Below are positions 17,064-26,898 of a stretch of DNA of 64,000 nucleotides, in pieces. How positions within the stretch are numbered: the first letter of the stretch is position 1; the number at the start of each line of letters is the position of its first letter. The translations under genes were made by a program, and so were the position numbers. Source of the stretch: Lachnospiraceae bacterium (lineage in GTDB: Bacteria > Bacillota > Clostridia > Lachnospirales > Lachnospiraceae); NCBI GenBank assembly GCA_902363555.1, contig CABJAM010000005.1, positions 124,001 through 188,000 of the forward strand. Direction: 5' to 3'. The notes under the pieces are model-generated. The model had not been told where the DNA came from, did not search any database, and was given only the letters and a program-made list of their open reading frames with translations.

Positions 17064-19007
17064 TTAATCTTCCTGCGCCAAATCTTTGATTCTGCCTTCC
17101 AGTTTTACGTCCACCGTATAATCCCGATGCTGTTCAAAATACTGTGCCAGTGCATCACGGTAGGTCAATCCGGTTTCCTTTATCAGTGTCACGTTTCCTT
17201 TCGGGGTATCATCGTCATAATAATTGAGCATTGTATACCCGTCCCCATTGCCTTCCGCATAAGTCTTAGAACCGGCCATATAGTCCGTCACCGCAACCTG
17301 ATAGCTCACATTTATATCCAGCTCTTTTCCATCAGGCGTTGTCACGCCTAAAAGCCGGCTGCCCGCCGGTTTGCTGCTGTCAAACGTATAATGGATGCCG
17401 GAAACCTGCAAAAAGCTTCCGTTGGGAAACTCATCCGTACAGGTAGACAGTCCGTTTTCCAGCATGGCCCGCAGTGTCTGCCCGTCCATTTCCAGAACAA
17501 TGACCTTGTTTTCAAATGGACACACCACTTCGATATCCCCGCCATAGACAACGCCCTCATAAAAGCTTGCCCGTATTCCGCCGCCATTGACCACCGCAAT
17601 GGTGGTACCTGAAGCCTCGGCAACGCAGTCTGCGATGAAATTTCCAAGCTCGGTTTCCTTGCGCCGGACATTAAAGTTTTCCAACAGCATATCATGGTCG
17701 ACCATTCCAATAATCGAAAAATCATAGGTGGCATCGTCTGATCCATCAAAGTAAAAATTATCGATCGACTGCAATGCTTCTTCTACCGAGCATTGGCCAG
17801 CCAGAACATTCCTCACGTAGCCGCCCAGGTACTCCACGGTCTTGCTTGGAAATAATACATTGTAAATATATCCGGATTCCACATATTCTTCTACACCGCG
17901 TGGAATCAGATTTTCCTGCGGCAAAAAATCCGTCAGGCAGGACATACCTCCGCCCATATCTTCTATCAACGCCAACTGCCCCTCCTGTGTCGAAAGTAAT
18001 TCCAATATACGCTTACAGGCGGCCTGTTTTTCTTCACTGATGCTATTGTTAATTCCTATAAACGCCGACGGAGAAAACAGAAACCATGGCTCATTTCCTT
18101 CATCACTGAAAAGCGGAAGCATCCGATAAGTATATGCCTCTGATGTGCCGTTGCTTACTTCTTCCTGATTGCCGGCAACACACTCATAATAGAAAGCGGA
18201 ATCCCCAAAAGCTGCCGCAAGTGTACCATTGCTCAATCGCTTTTTACCGAGGACAGACCTCCTTTGACGGGTAACATCATCAGAATCCATGATGCCAGCG
18301 GCTATAAGGGCATCGGACAGGGCGAAGCTCTGTTCCCAGACACCGGTAAAGGTCGCCTGCTTATTTCTGAAATCTGCCAGCCACTTTACACCCTCCACAG
18401 TTCCCAGAAAGTCAGGCACCATGTTCCCCACGTAGAACATACCCACCTCCGTGTTGTAATCGCTCCTGATAGAAAAACAGACGCCATCTTCTCCGACGCC
18501 AAGCCCCTTTTCCTTTAATTCAGAAAGCGCGGCAACCATCTCTGCATTATTGGTTGGCAGCGACAGTCCGGCCTGTTCAAACAAAGTCTCATTGATCACG
18601 TATCCGCTGTATACACCGGGCAGAGGAATCATATAGTTTTTTCCGTCGGTTTTCCAGGCGTTCATTATGGTACCGTCATAGGCAGCACTGGCCCTCGTAT
18701 CGCTGATGTCCAGTAAATAATTTTGCTCCAGATTGGAATCCGGCTGTGCTGTGATCACCAAATCCGGCCCCACGCCCCTGTTCAGGCGGCGGATCTGCTC
18801 GTCTGGGTAGGGCGTCATCTCCGTAATCAAATCGATATCTTCATAAGTGGACTCCACCAATTCCTCCACCTGTTTAAAATTCCCATTATATAAAATTTTG
18901 ATCACGATTTTCTCATTCGGAGCTTGCTGGCTGCATCCTGACAATACCCCCGACAGTATAACAATGCTTATTATACATAAAATCCCCCTGGCTACACTGC
19001 GCTTCAT
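17064..19007 (-). CDS. Lipoprotein: solute-binding domain fused to 5'-nucleotidase C-terminal domain
   Basis: 647 residues with lipobox LSGC (C25). Residues about 30-425 read as an ABC-type extracellular solute-binding domain (ILYNGNFKQVEELV, then a YVINETLFEQAGLSLPTN hinge-type segment). Residues about 431-640 match the 5'-nucleotidase C-terminal domain: RRKETELGNFIAD, VVNGGGIRA (N474-R479), PFENKV, GSFLQVSGIHYTF and a GNGDGY loop (586-591). The metallophosphatase domain that normally precedes this module is absent, so hydrolysis is not expected; the nucleotide-binding fold appears intact. No permeases adjoin it. Together with the following hybrid kinase it is best read as a ligand-capture/sensing subunit. 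Confidence 0.88.
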   Translation of the reverse strand: MKRSVARGILCIISIVILSGVLSGCSQQAPNEKIVIKILYNGNFKQVEELVESTYEDIDLITEMTPYPDEQIRRLNRGVGPDLVITAQPDSNLEQNYLLDISDTRASAAYDGTIMNAWKTDGKNYMIPLPGVYSGYVINETLFEQAGLSLPTNNAEMVAALSELKEKGLGVGEDGVCFSIRSDYNTEVGMFYVGNMVPDFLGTVEGVKWLADFRNKQATFTGVWEQSFALSDALIAAGIMDSDDVTRQRRSVLGKKRLSNGTLAAAFGDSAFYYECVAGNQEEVSNGTSEAYTYRMLPLFSDEGNEPWFLFSPSAFIGINNSISEEKQAACKRILELLSTQEGQLALIEDMGGGMSCLTDFLPQENLIPRGVEEYVESGYIYNVLFPSKTVEYLGGYVRNVLAGQCSVEEALQSIDNFYFDGSDDATYDFSIIGMVDHDMLLENFNVRRKETELGNFIADCVAEASGTTIAVVNGGGIRASFYEGVVYGGDIEVVCPFENKVIVLEMDGQTLRAMLENGLSTCTDEFPNGSFLQVSGIHYTFDSSKPAGSRLLGVTTPDGKELDINVSYQVAVTDYMAGSKTYAEGNGDGYTMLNYYDDDTPKGNVTLIKETGLTYRDALAQYFEQHRDYTVDVKLEGRIKDLAQED

Positions 19008-19332
19008 ACACTTATCTCCTCACATTTTTCTTTAAAAAGGCGGCCGGAGATTTTCCGCAAACCGCTTTCAACATAAAACGCCGAGCATCAATACTATGTC
19101 TCCGCGTGAATCAACCAAATATTTCCATCAGAAAAATTACTTGGTACCTCATCCATATATTATACTGTAAAGCATTCATACTTGCAACCCAAAATATATT
19201 TCTCTTTCACAGGTTACGGAAATCCGAAGTAAACGCATATTGTTGTATCCGGGAAAATTTATCAAATCATAACAGATGTTAAATAGAATAATTTCAGAAT
19301 GATCGGCACATCCTATGTGCGAGGTGATAAAG
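19008..19332. other. Intergenic region, divergent upstream of two units
   Basis: Holds the ribosome site (GGAGAT) of the fusion lipoprotein and the 5' region of the small protein at 19333. AT-rich; I see no clear RNA, repeat or gene. Confidence 0.4.
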
Positions 19333-19527
19333 ATGGATATGTATAATAATATGATGCCCGTGGCAATGTTGCTGGCCCTTTCAGACGATGACCTGGCCAG
19401 AAATAATTTTTCCAATCTGACTGAATCCGAAAAAGAAGAAATCATCAACCGCGCCAAGGATTCCAAAAGCGATGAAGAGCTTAATATTATTCTCAATGAA
19501 TTGTCTGTACACAATGGTTTATCATAA
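19333..19527 (+). CDS. Small acidic protein of unknown function
   Basis: 64 residues starting MDMYNNMMPVAMLLALSDDD. GAGGTGATAAAG directly precedes the ATG, and an intrinsic terminator follows within a few bases, which supports a real single-gene unit. The C-terminal part is predicted helical and charged (TESEKEEIINRAKDSKSDEE). No family recognised. Confidence 0.65.
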   Translation: MDMYNNMMPVAMLLALSDDDLARNNFSNLTESEKEEIINRAKDSKSDEELNIILNELSVHNGLS

Positions 19528-19529
19528 AT

Positions 19530-19556
19530 AAAAGCCGCCATTACCGGGCGGCTTTT
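19530..19556 (+). terminator. Intrinsic terminator after the small protein
   Basis: AAAAGCCGCC pairs with GGCGGCTTTT and runs into TTTATTT. It could work in both directions, also closing the binding-protein gene from the other side. Confidence 0.85.
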
Positions 19557-19616
19557 ATTTCTATGCTTACTTATCGTGACGTTTTTGGTAAGTCCATAAG
19601 ACTACTATTATCTCTG

Positions 19617-21065
19617 CTATTGCTTCTGATTCTCCAAGTACCGTCCATTTGCCTCATTCAGCGTTTCAAAATACTCTTCGGAGGTCATCGTTCCGAGGCA
19701 GAGCGCCTGTGCGTTATCTCTGGCCAGCGCCGTTGTCTCATCATCCATCAGCGATTCGAAGAACAGTGACGTACTCTTCACCTTTGCCATCTCATCATTC
19801 ACAAGCTGCGTATAATGGGAGACGGTTTCCGGAGCCTGCGTTACTGTATATCCCTTGGATTCTCCACAGATCTCCATAGCCTTATTGCCCATTCTTGGAA
19901 ATACATAGGCGCACCAGCCAGCCAGACGATCATCATATTTGGACTTTGCAAGAATCAGAGCGGAGCCGCAGTTCATGGAATAGGCATCCTGATCCTCTGC
20001 ACCATTGGCCAGCTTTGGTATGTTGAAAAAGCCAACGTTTTCTCCCAAAGGATTTTTCTCCGGATCATTGAGCAGGTTTCCTACAATCCAACTGCCATCA
20101 TAAATCATAGCGCACTGTCCGTTCATAAGCATATTTTCTGCATCAGAGTTTTCCAGGGTGATATAGCCTTCTCCAAAATATCCTTTATCCACCATGTCCT
20201 TAATGACCTCTCCTGCTTCCACAAAGCCCGGGTCATCAAATGGAATCTCGCCGATGCTTGCCTTATACATGGCGTCTGGCCCCATGGAACGCATAATATA
20301 GGCATTGATCAACCGTGTGATAGGCCATTTCTGTTTGCCGCCAAGGCCTATGGCGGTCATATCCTTACTCTTTAATACCTCGCAGATATTGAACATGTCA
20401 TCCCAGGTCTGAGGTACCTCAAGATTATTTTCCTCAAAGATCTGCTTATTGTACCAGAAGCCCTCCAGGTTCATGCCGATGGGCAATGCGTGCAGTCCGC
20501 CCTGATTGCCTTCAAAGGTTTTAAGCAGACTTACGGCACCACTGTCAATACTGTCAAAAATGCCAAGCTTTCCAAATTCTGCTTCCACATCCACCACAGC
20601 ATCCATATCAATCAGCGCCTGTAAAGGACGACCGGGGAAATAGGTAAACAGATCTGGCAGGTCATTACTGGAATTATAGATTTTTACCTGACGCTGGATG
20701 GCGTCACCGGTAATGACCTCCACCTCAAGTTCAATATTAGGGTCCACTTCATTTTTGTATTGCTCGGTCAGCTCTCGAAGTATTTTCACATTGGGATCTG
20801 TCTCCGGCCAGGTGGATAGAAAATGGATCACTCTCTTTTCAGATGTATCCAGGCTTCCCGGCTCCGGTGTTGTTGTCTCGTTTCCATTCCCGGCTGACTG
20901 TGCCAGTGCATTATTTTCATTATCTGATGTTTGTTTCGGTGCATTAGTGTCATTCCCGGCTGTCTGTGCCTTGGCGCCTCCCCCTGTATTCTGGCCGCAG
21001 CCAGCCAGTGCGGATATGAGCATGACGAGCACGCAAGCCATAGCAGTTACTCTTATCTTTTTCAT
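19617..21065 (-). CDS. Carbohydrate ABC transporter substrate-binding lipoprotein
   Basis: 482 residues from the ATG at 21065, preceded by AGGAGGGTATTATTT. Lipobox LAGC at C23, then a polar Asn/Thr/Gly-rich tether (about 25-75) and a family 1-type solute-binding fold (FLSTWPETDPNVKIL...). It should deliver a sugar to the two permeases encoded at 26899-28621. It is the last gene of the locus, after the YesN regulator, separated by about 120 bp, so it may have its own promoter. The substrate is unknown. Confidence 0.92.
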   Translation of the reverse strand: MKKIRVTAMACVLVMLISALAGCGQNTGGGAKAQTAGNDTNAPKQTSDNENNALAQSAGNGNETTTPEPGSLDTSEKRVIHFLSTWPETDPNVKILRELTEQYKNEVDPNIELEVEVITGDAIQRQVKIYNSSNDLPDLFTYFPGRPLQALIDMDAVVDVEAEFGKLGIFDSIDSGAVSLLKTFEGNQGGLHALPIGMNLEGFWYNKQIFEENNLEVPQTWDDMFNICEVLKSKDMTAIGLGGKQKWPITRLINAYIMRSMGPDAMYKASIGEIPFDDPGFVEAGEVIKDMVDKGYFGEGYITLENSDAENMLMNGQCAMIYDGSWIVGNLLNDPEKNPLGENVGFFNIPKLANGAEDQDAYSMNCGSALILAKSKYDDRLAGWCAYVFPRMGNKAMEICGESKGYTVTQAPETVSHYTQLVNDEMAKVKSTSLFFESLMDDETTALARDNAQALCLGTMTSEEYFETLNEANGRYLENQKQ

Positions 21066-21184
21066 AAATAATACCCTCCTAAGTACATTCTTTTTAACTG
21101 GGTTCTTATAGAACAACTTCACTGCGCAGTGTTTTTGTAAGATAAATGTATCATACGGCTTTACCTTAAAACAGGTATATTTTT

Positions 21185-22735
21185 TTAGATATTGTCCGTA
21201 TTATTACGATTATTCCGAAACTCCTTGGGCGTCACTCCCACATGCCGCTTAAAGGCCTCGCTGAAATGCCGGTAATTATAATAGCCGACCTCCCTGCTGA
21301 TTTCAACGACTTTTTCCCCGGCCAAAAGCCGCCGCTTGGCCTCCTCCATACGAATATCCGCCAGATATTGCAAATAGGAAACACCTGTAGTCTTTTTAAA
21401 CAGCACGCTGAAATAGGCCGGGCTGATCTCCACTAGGTCCGCCAACTGCTGCAGGGTGATGCTTTCCTTATAATGCTTGAGCATATAGTCCTGGGCTTTT
21501 GCAATTTTATAGTGATATTCCCGGTTCTCCTCCACACGGCAAACACTCATAATTTTTAAAAACATTTCAATAAGATAGGTCCGGACCTCCTCGTAACGTG
21601 AAAAACCGGAAATAACGCTTAGAGGATTTTCTTTTTCCAATATATATTTTTTAACCCGGGTCCGCTGTAAAGTATCCATGGCGTCCACGCAACAATAGAG
21701 CATTTCCATGCACTCATGGATAAAACTATCCAGACCCATGCGCCCGGCATACATAGCATCCAGCGCTTCCCGCACAAGCCGCAGGATCTCCTCCTTATCC
21801 ATCAAAGCCGTATTGTGGCTAATCTGATCCTTCCATGGCCACATATCCATACTCTTATCCTTAAGACTCCGGGCAAAGTAAAGAATCGGACCGCAGCCAT
21901 AAAAGATGCAAAACCGCAGGGCATACTGGGCATGTTTAAAAGTATTGGCCAGGCTCCCCGATGCATTATCACTGCGACATATACCAATTTTCAACGGACA
22001 GCAGCCTTTGGCGGACATGATTCTGCGGAAGCTTTCAATGAATCGTTCTTCCTCTTTTTGCAGTTCCTGCTTTTTTATCAGAAGGATAAGCTGGCCATTA
22101 TCACGATACGTATAGCAGGTGTCATGGCCTTTACCAAGCTCCCGGGCAGCTTCCTCCGCCCAGTAGAAGGATCGCTCTGTCAGCACCACATCCGTGACCG
22201 GCCGGCAGACCGCCACGGTATAGCTCTGAAGCTTCTCAGGAACGATTCCATAAAGCTGCAAATCAGTCTTTGGTACCGTTTCTTCCTGAACCACTTTTTT
22301 GAGCAAAGCCTGCAGCTCATTTTTACTCTGGATTTTACTGTTATTTTCCTGCTGTGTCCTCTGCTCCAAAATATCGCAGGCCTTTTTTAAAATGGCCTTA
22401 AACTCACCCACGTCAATAGGTTTTTCCAAATACCCCATCACTCCGTACGAAATGGCCCTTTTGGCGTATTGGAACTCACTGTATCCGCTGAGGATGATAA
22501 ATATCGTATCCGGTCTGAGGCTGAGCGCTTCTTTTATCATTTCCAGACCGTCCATCCCCGGCATCCGTATATCTGTTATGACTATATCCGGCTTCCGCTT
22601 CCGTATCAATGCAAGTCCGGCCATCCCCTCCCTGGCAGTTCCCGCAATTTCCATATTCATCTCATTCCATGGCAGACTGCCAGCCATTCCCCGCAAAGCC
22701 ATGATTTCATCATCTATTAATACAACCCGATACAA
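21185..22735 (-). CDS. YesN-type response regulator with AraC HTH
   Basis: About 516 residues. A receiver domain with the acceptor Asp in VITDIRMPGMDG (about D55) is followed by a long middle region and a C-terminal AraC-type double HTH (about 415-515, ending GVTPKEFRNN). The proposed TTG start at 22735 has GGAGG about 10 bases upstream and leaves 4 bp after the kinase stop; an ATG at 22762 would overlap the kinase gene by 23 bp. It is the partner of the kinase and probably activates the sugar-uptake genes around it. Confidence 0.92.
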   Translation of the reverse strand: MYRVVLIDDEIMALRGMAGSLPWNEMNMEIAGTAREGMAGLALIRKRKPDIVITDIRMPGMDGLEMIKEALSLRPDTIFIILSGYSEFQYAKRAISYGVMGYLEKPIDVGEFKAILKKACDILEQRTQQENNSKIQSKNELQALLKKVVQEETVPKTDLQLYGIVPEKLQSYTVAVCRPVTDVVLTERSFYWAEEAARELGKGHDTCYTYRDNGQLILLIKKQELQKEEERFIESFRRIMSAKGCCPLKIGICRSDNASGSLANTFKHAQYALRFCIFYGCGPILYFARSLKDKSMDMWPWKDQISHNTALMDKEEILRLVREALDAMYAGRMGLDSFIHECMEMLYCCVDAMDTLQRTRVKKYILEKENPLSVISGFSRYEEVRTYLIEMFLKIMSVCRVEENREYHYKIAKAQDYMLKHYKESITLQQLADLVEISPAYFSVLFKKTTGVSYLQYLADIRMEEAKRRLLAGEKVVEISREVGYYNYRHFSEAFKRHVGVTPKEFRNNRNNTDNI

Positions 22736-22739
22736 ATGC

Positions 22740-24521
22740 TCACACCCTCCCCGGCTTTTCAATTCCGCAAAAATCCAGTTTTAAAGTGACCGTTGTTCCA
22801 TGACCTGGAACACTGTGTATCTGTAGTTCATGCTTTTCACCATAAAACAGTTCCAGTCTTTTCATCACATTACTGATTCCGTAACCCGGGTGCTGAAGTG
22901 CTTCCTGGGTCATACCGCAGCCATTGTCCTCAATGGTTATGACGACCCATGAATTTTCCCTTTTCCCCGTCACATCCAGATAACCGCCCTCCATTTTGTT
23001 TTCCAGACCGTGGATCACGGCATTTTCAACAAATGGCTGCAACATCAGGTTCAGAATGGAAATCCCCTTTAAATCCTCCTCCAGAGCCAACGTAAATCGA
23101 AATTGATTGTCAAAACGCATATTCTGCAAAAAGAGATAGTCCTCCAGCAGGGCAAATTCTCTTTCCAATGTTGTCACCGGTTTGCCTTGATTTAGGCTGC
23201 TGCGCATAATTCTGGAAAGCTTTACAATCATAGCCGCCGCATCCTTATTTCTCTCCACCTGAATCATCCAGTAAACACAATCCAGTATATTATAAAGAAA
23301 ATGTGGATTGATCTTTGCCTGAAGCTCCTGAAGCTCCGCATTCTTCTGCTGGACCTCCTGTATAACGATCCGTTCATTGAGAATCAGATTTTTATTGAGC
23401 ATATCATTGAATTTAGTGCCGATATTGCCGATTTCATCATCTCCATAATCCCAATTTTGCTTCAATGCATCTCTGGGCGACACTGCGGCCATGGTAATAG
23501 ACGTTTCCAACTGGGCCAGTGGACGGTACAGCGACCTTGTCAGGAGCAAAAAGAAGCCTATCATAAGTACACCTGTAAAAACAGATACAAGTATGATCGC
23601 ACCCTGAAGCCATTTAGCATCCTGAAACAGCCCCTTACGTGAAATAACATTTACCAGCTTCCAGCCGGTTATATCATTTTTGGCCTCACTAATCACATAA
23701 TCGGACCATTTCTTTTCATTACCGTCTCCAAAATAATGCTTTTCCAGTATTTCCCCAACAGCCGCATTCTCTCCACCCCACTGAAACACCATGGGCAGCC
23801 CCCGGCTGCTGTTATCATAAACAAAATAGCAGCTCTCCGATTTTGTATCCTTGAAAAAGCTCTCGAAAATCTTGCTTTTACGCACATTGACAATCAGCAG
23901 CCCTTCCATATTATCCTGAGTTGCATAGTTGAGAGATCGCATTTTCTTAACACAGGAAATTTTATCGCTATGCTCCCCGGCAATAACGTCGTAACCGATA
24001 AATATCTCCCGGCCATTAGCTTCCATCGCCTTTATGAACCAGTCTTCCTGAGAAACACTGCCGATACTGACACCCTCGGCCATCCGGTAGGAGAAGCCGC
24101 CGCGCCCATAAAAATAAACCTCGCCGTTCATATTCATAAGAATTACCGATTCCAGATCCGGATTGTCAAAAAATATCAGACTCATTTCATTGTCCAGAAT
24201 ATTCCAGTTTTTAAGACTGTACCCCTCATTTCCCTCCAAAATATCCATAATGGTCGGGTTGGCCAGCATATTCCTGCTGCTGCGGACCATTCCCACCAAT
24301 ACGTTGTCGATAAAATGATCAGCCGTGCTCAGACTGTTTTCCTGAGACTGGATATAGTTTTTGCAAATGACCGACTCCGACAATTTCGATGATATCGTAC
24401 CGATCAGTACGATTGGCAGAAATGCGATTGCAGCCATGCTGACAAACAATTTGTTTCTGAATTTTTTCTGTTGAATAAAACTGCGCACAGCTTCCAGGAC
24501 TCGTTTCATCGGCTCCCCCAC
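22740..24521 (-). CDS. YesM-type sensor histidine kinase
   Basis: 593 residues: TM1 (about 26-48), an extracellular Cache-like domain, TM2 (about 305-325), HAMP, then the His_kinase domain with NPHFLYNILDCVYW (phospho-His near residue 410) and an ATPase domain with IEDNGCGM and GYGISNVMKRL. This family usually senses carbohydrate availability and works with YesN proteins. It lies immediately before its regulator in the sugar locus. Confidence 0.92.
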   Translation of the reverse strand: MGEPMKRVLEAVRSFIQQKKFRNKLFVSMAAIAFLPIVLIGTISSKLSESVICKNYIQSQENSLSTADHFIDNVLVGMVRSSRNMLANPTIMDILEGNEGYSLKNWNILDNEMSLIFFDNPDLESVILMNMNGEVYFYGRGGFSYRMAEGVSIGSVSQEDWFIKAMEANGREIFIGYDVIAGEHSDKISCVKKMRSLNYATQDNMEGLLIVNVRKSKIFESFFKDTKSESCYFVYDNSSRGLPMVFQWGGENAAVGEILEKHYFGDGNEKKWSDYVISEAKNDITGWKLVNVISRKGLFQDAKWLQGAIILVSVFTGVLMIGFFLLLTRSLYRPLAQLETSITMAAVSPRDALKQNWDYGDDEIGNIGTKFNDMLNKNLILNERIVIQEVQQKNAELQELQAKINPHFLYNILDCVYWMIQVERNKDAAAMIVKLSRIMRSSLNQGKPVTTLEREFALLEDYLFLQNMRFDNQFRFTLALEEDLKGISILNLMLQPFVENAVIHGLENKMEGGYLDVTGKRENSWVVITIEDNGCGMTQEALQHPGYGISNVMKRLELFYGEKHELQIHSVPGHGTTVTLKLDFCGIEKPGRV

Positions 24522-24573
24522 CTTCTCTAACGTTCATATGTAAGTTTTATACTAACACAGGGGCTATATACTG

Positions 24574-25860
24574 TCAATTTTCGTCATGTTTCCATATATT
24601 TCCAACATACGCACCGACGGTTTTCAACATGTCAAAGCTGGCGCCATCATAATGCCCCAGAGCAATGGATGACACGCCACATTCACTGCTGACCTGCAGC
24701 CCATCACGGATACTGTCAGGCGTCGCTCCCGGCAGCACTCCGATGGCGCTGATAAGTTCCATGTCCTTTCCAAAGCTTTTCTGGACGGAACGAATCACCC
24801 GACGCTTTTTCTCCGCAGCGTCTTTGATTCCAAGATTTTCCGTATAACAGCAGATGCGCACGGAATCAAACGCCGGAGCCAGAGCCTTCCCCCAAAAACC
24901 GGCATACTCCGGATGAGAGGTGACATACATATTCAATCGATTGTCAATTCCCGGCCGTATCTTATGCACGCACTCACTAATTTCGCGATGAAAGGATGCA
25001 ACACTGGCACATTTAAACTGAAACCACTTCTGGATGTCCGGATATTTCATCAGCAGCTCCATTAACGACATGTTTGTCTTATCAAAACCTGGCTCCTGTC
25101 TGTCCTCTTCCACAAGTACCAGTAATGACCTGCGTATAGCTTCCAGATTAAAGCCCATGGCTTTTGCTCTGGCCTGGCAGGATGGGCAGAAGCATCCGGA
25201 GGTAAGGATGGACGCCACGATCCGGGTCAGCGGCTGATGCTCCCTATCATATTCTGCCAGCAGATAAGTGGCCGGTGACGGATAGGGCATAATGCAGTTT
25301 AACACATAGTCAATATCGTAATTGGTCACAACATCGGTATACAGGTTTTTAGCATATTCACGAAAATCCGGGTGATTCATACATGGCACCCTGTGATTTT
25401 CCCCGATATGGGTCACCGTCAGCGGCTTTCCAAAAATATCAATCTGGCACACATCCGCCAGCTCATGCTCAAGCCTTTTCCCGTCGATCAAGGTATGGGA
25501 AAACTCCATCCCCACCTTCATGTTTCGCTGTCGCGCTTCCTTAACAAGCAACGCCAGCCAATCGGTTCCCTTCAAAAAATTCCGTGGCTCTGCCGGAACA
25601 ATTCTGCCGTAATTATGGGCATCCACATGCCAGTAAGCGACAGAGTCCTCAGTCATATATTCCTTTCTCGCCGGATTATGTAAAAAATCCGTATTTTCCG
25701 GCCATGGGTGACGCTCCTCATGCATCAGGGCAACGAGATAAACCGAATTCACATGAGCCATACCCTCAAGATTATCAAGCACGGCCTCCACGCTCTCATC
25801 GTGCATATCCCAGGCGTAAACGCTGGCCCCAACTTCCTTAAACGGATACTTATTCATCAA
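24574..25860 (-). CDS. Unknown barrel-like protein of a sugar locus (possible glycoside hydrolase-like fold)
   Basis: 428 residues, no signal peptide, so cytoplasmic. The alternating strand/helix spacing and early ASVYAWDMHDESVEAVLDNL segment resemble TIM-barrel proteins such as hypothetical glycoside hydrolase-like families. A CFCPSCQARAKAMG segment near the middle contains a CxCxxC-type cluster, which also occurs in some GH-like barrels. Acidic residues that might be catalytic (for example MKVGMEFSH) are visible but not assigned. It sits between the aldo/keto reductase and the YesM kinase, so it probably acts on the imported sugar. I do not recognise the family. Confidence 0.6.
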   Translation of the reverse strand: MMNKYPFKEVGASVYAWDMHDESVEAVLDNLEGMAHVNSVYLVALMHEERHPWPENTDFLHNPARKEYMTEDSVAYWHVDAHNYGRIVPAEPRNFLKGTDWLALLVKEARQRNMKVGMEFSHTLIDGKRLEHELADVCQIDIFGKPLTVTHIGENHRVPCMNHPDFREYAKNLYTDVVTNYDIDYVLNCIMPYPSPATYLLAEYDREHQPLTRIVASILTSGCFCPSCQARAKAMGFNLEAIRRSLLVLVEEDRQEPGFDKTNMSLMELLMKYPDIQKWFQFKCASVASFHREISECVHKIRPGIDNRLNMYVTSHPEYAGFWGKALAPAFDSVRICCYTENLGIKDAAEKKRRVIRSVQKSFGKDMELISAIGVLPGATPDSIRDGLQVSSECGVSSIALGHYDGASFDMLKTVGAYVGNIWKHDEN

Positions 25861-25906
25861 TTCTCTTCTTCCTTTTCACTTTGTTCGATAATATTCCGGA
25901 CACACC

Positions 25907-26872
25907 TCAGGCTAATATGACTTCGATTTCCGACAACACATCCTCCAGCAGCTTTATGCCGCTGGCCCTGACATTATCGATCAATTGCTCCGGCTTACTG
26001 GCCCCGGCAAGGATTGTAGATACTTCCTTTCTACGCAGTATCCATGCCAATGCCAGTTCAGCCATAGTCAGGCCAATATCACCTGCCAGAGCCTCCATCC
26101 GATAAACCCTGTTCAGATTTTCCTCCGTCAGGCAGCCTACGGCTTTGATCACCTGTCCGGCGGTGGGATTGGCGGCCCGGCTGTCCTTTGGCAGATCATT
26201 CACCGAATGGTAGCGCCCGGCTAAAATTCCCTGTGCCAAAGGAAAATAAACGGCACAGCCTAAACCGTCTCCGGCAAGTGAAAAGGAATCTGCCTCTGCC
26301 CTCCGGTCAAACATATTGTACGGCGGCTGCACGACTTTAAAACCTGTCCTGTTTTTACCTTCTGCAATGGCATTCGCCCTTTGGACCGCCTCCACCGGCC
26401 AATTACTGATTCCCGTGTAGAGAACCTTCCCCTGCCGGACAAGCATATCCAGAGCATCCATTGTTTCTTCTACTGGTGTATTTTCATCATAAAGATGCAT
26501 ATAGTAAATGTCGATATAATCCGTTTTAAGACGTTTAAGACTGGCATCACAGGCTTCCAGCAAATGCTTTCTCGACAGGCCCTTACCATTGGCATCCTCT
26601 GTTACGGAATATCCCGCCTTAGTGGCCAGCACATAGGAGCTCCTCCGGTATCCGGACAGAATATCCCCCAACAGCTCCTCCGCACAGCCGGTTTTTCCAA
26701 ACTTGTTTCCATAGACATCTGCCGTGTCAAAGGAATTGATCCCCAGGTCAAATGCCGTGTGGACACAAGCCTTCGCAGTCTCAAAGCCATTGGCCTGCCC
26801 GTAGGTCATATAGCTACCTAATGAAATTTCACTGACCATTAATCCTGAATTTCCAACATTTCTGTACTCCAT
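25907..26872 (-). CDS. Aldo/keto reductase
   Basis: 321 residues from the ATG at 26872, with GGAGAG upstream. NADPH-dependent (beta/alpha)8 oxidoreductase of the type related to Kv-beta subunits. The tetrad is readable: Asp and Tyr in FDTADVYGN, Lys in LATKAGYS, His in YYMHLYDEN; the cofactor site ends LAWILRRKEVSTILAGAS. It lies inside the sugar ABC locus and probably converts a product of the imported sugar. Confidence 0.9.
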   Translation of the reverse strand: MEYRNVGNSGLMVSEISLGSYMTYGQANGFETAKACVHTAFDLGINSFDTADVYGNKFGKTGCAEELLGDILSGYRRSSYVLATKAGYSVTEDANGKGLSRKHLLEACDASLKRLKTDYIDIYYMHLYDENTPVEETMDALDMLVRQGKVLYTGISNWPVEAVQRANAIAEGKNRTGFKVVQPPYNMFDRRAEADSFSLAGDGLGCAVYFPLAQGILAGRYHSVNDLPKDSRAANPTAGQVIKAVGCLTEENLNRVYRMEALAGDIGLTMAELALAWILRRKEVSTILAGASKPEQLIDNVRASGIKLLEDVLSEIEVILA

Positions 26873-26898
26873 AATTACTCTCTCCTTTTTTGTTGTCG

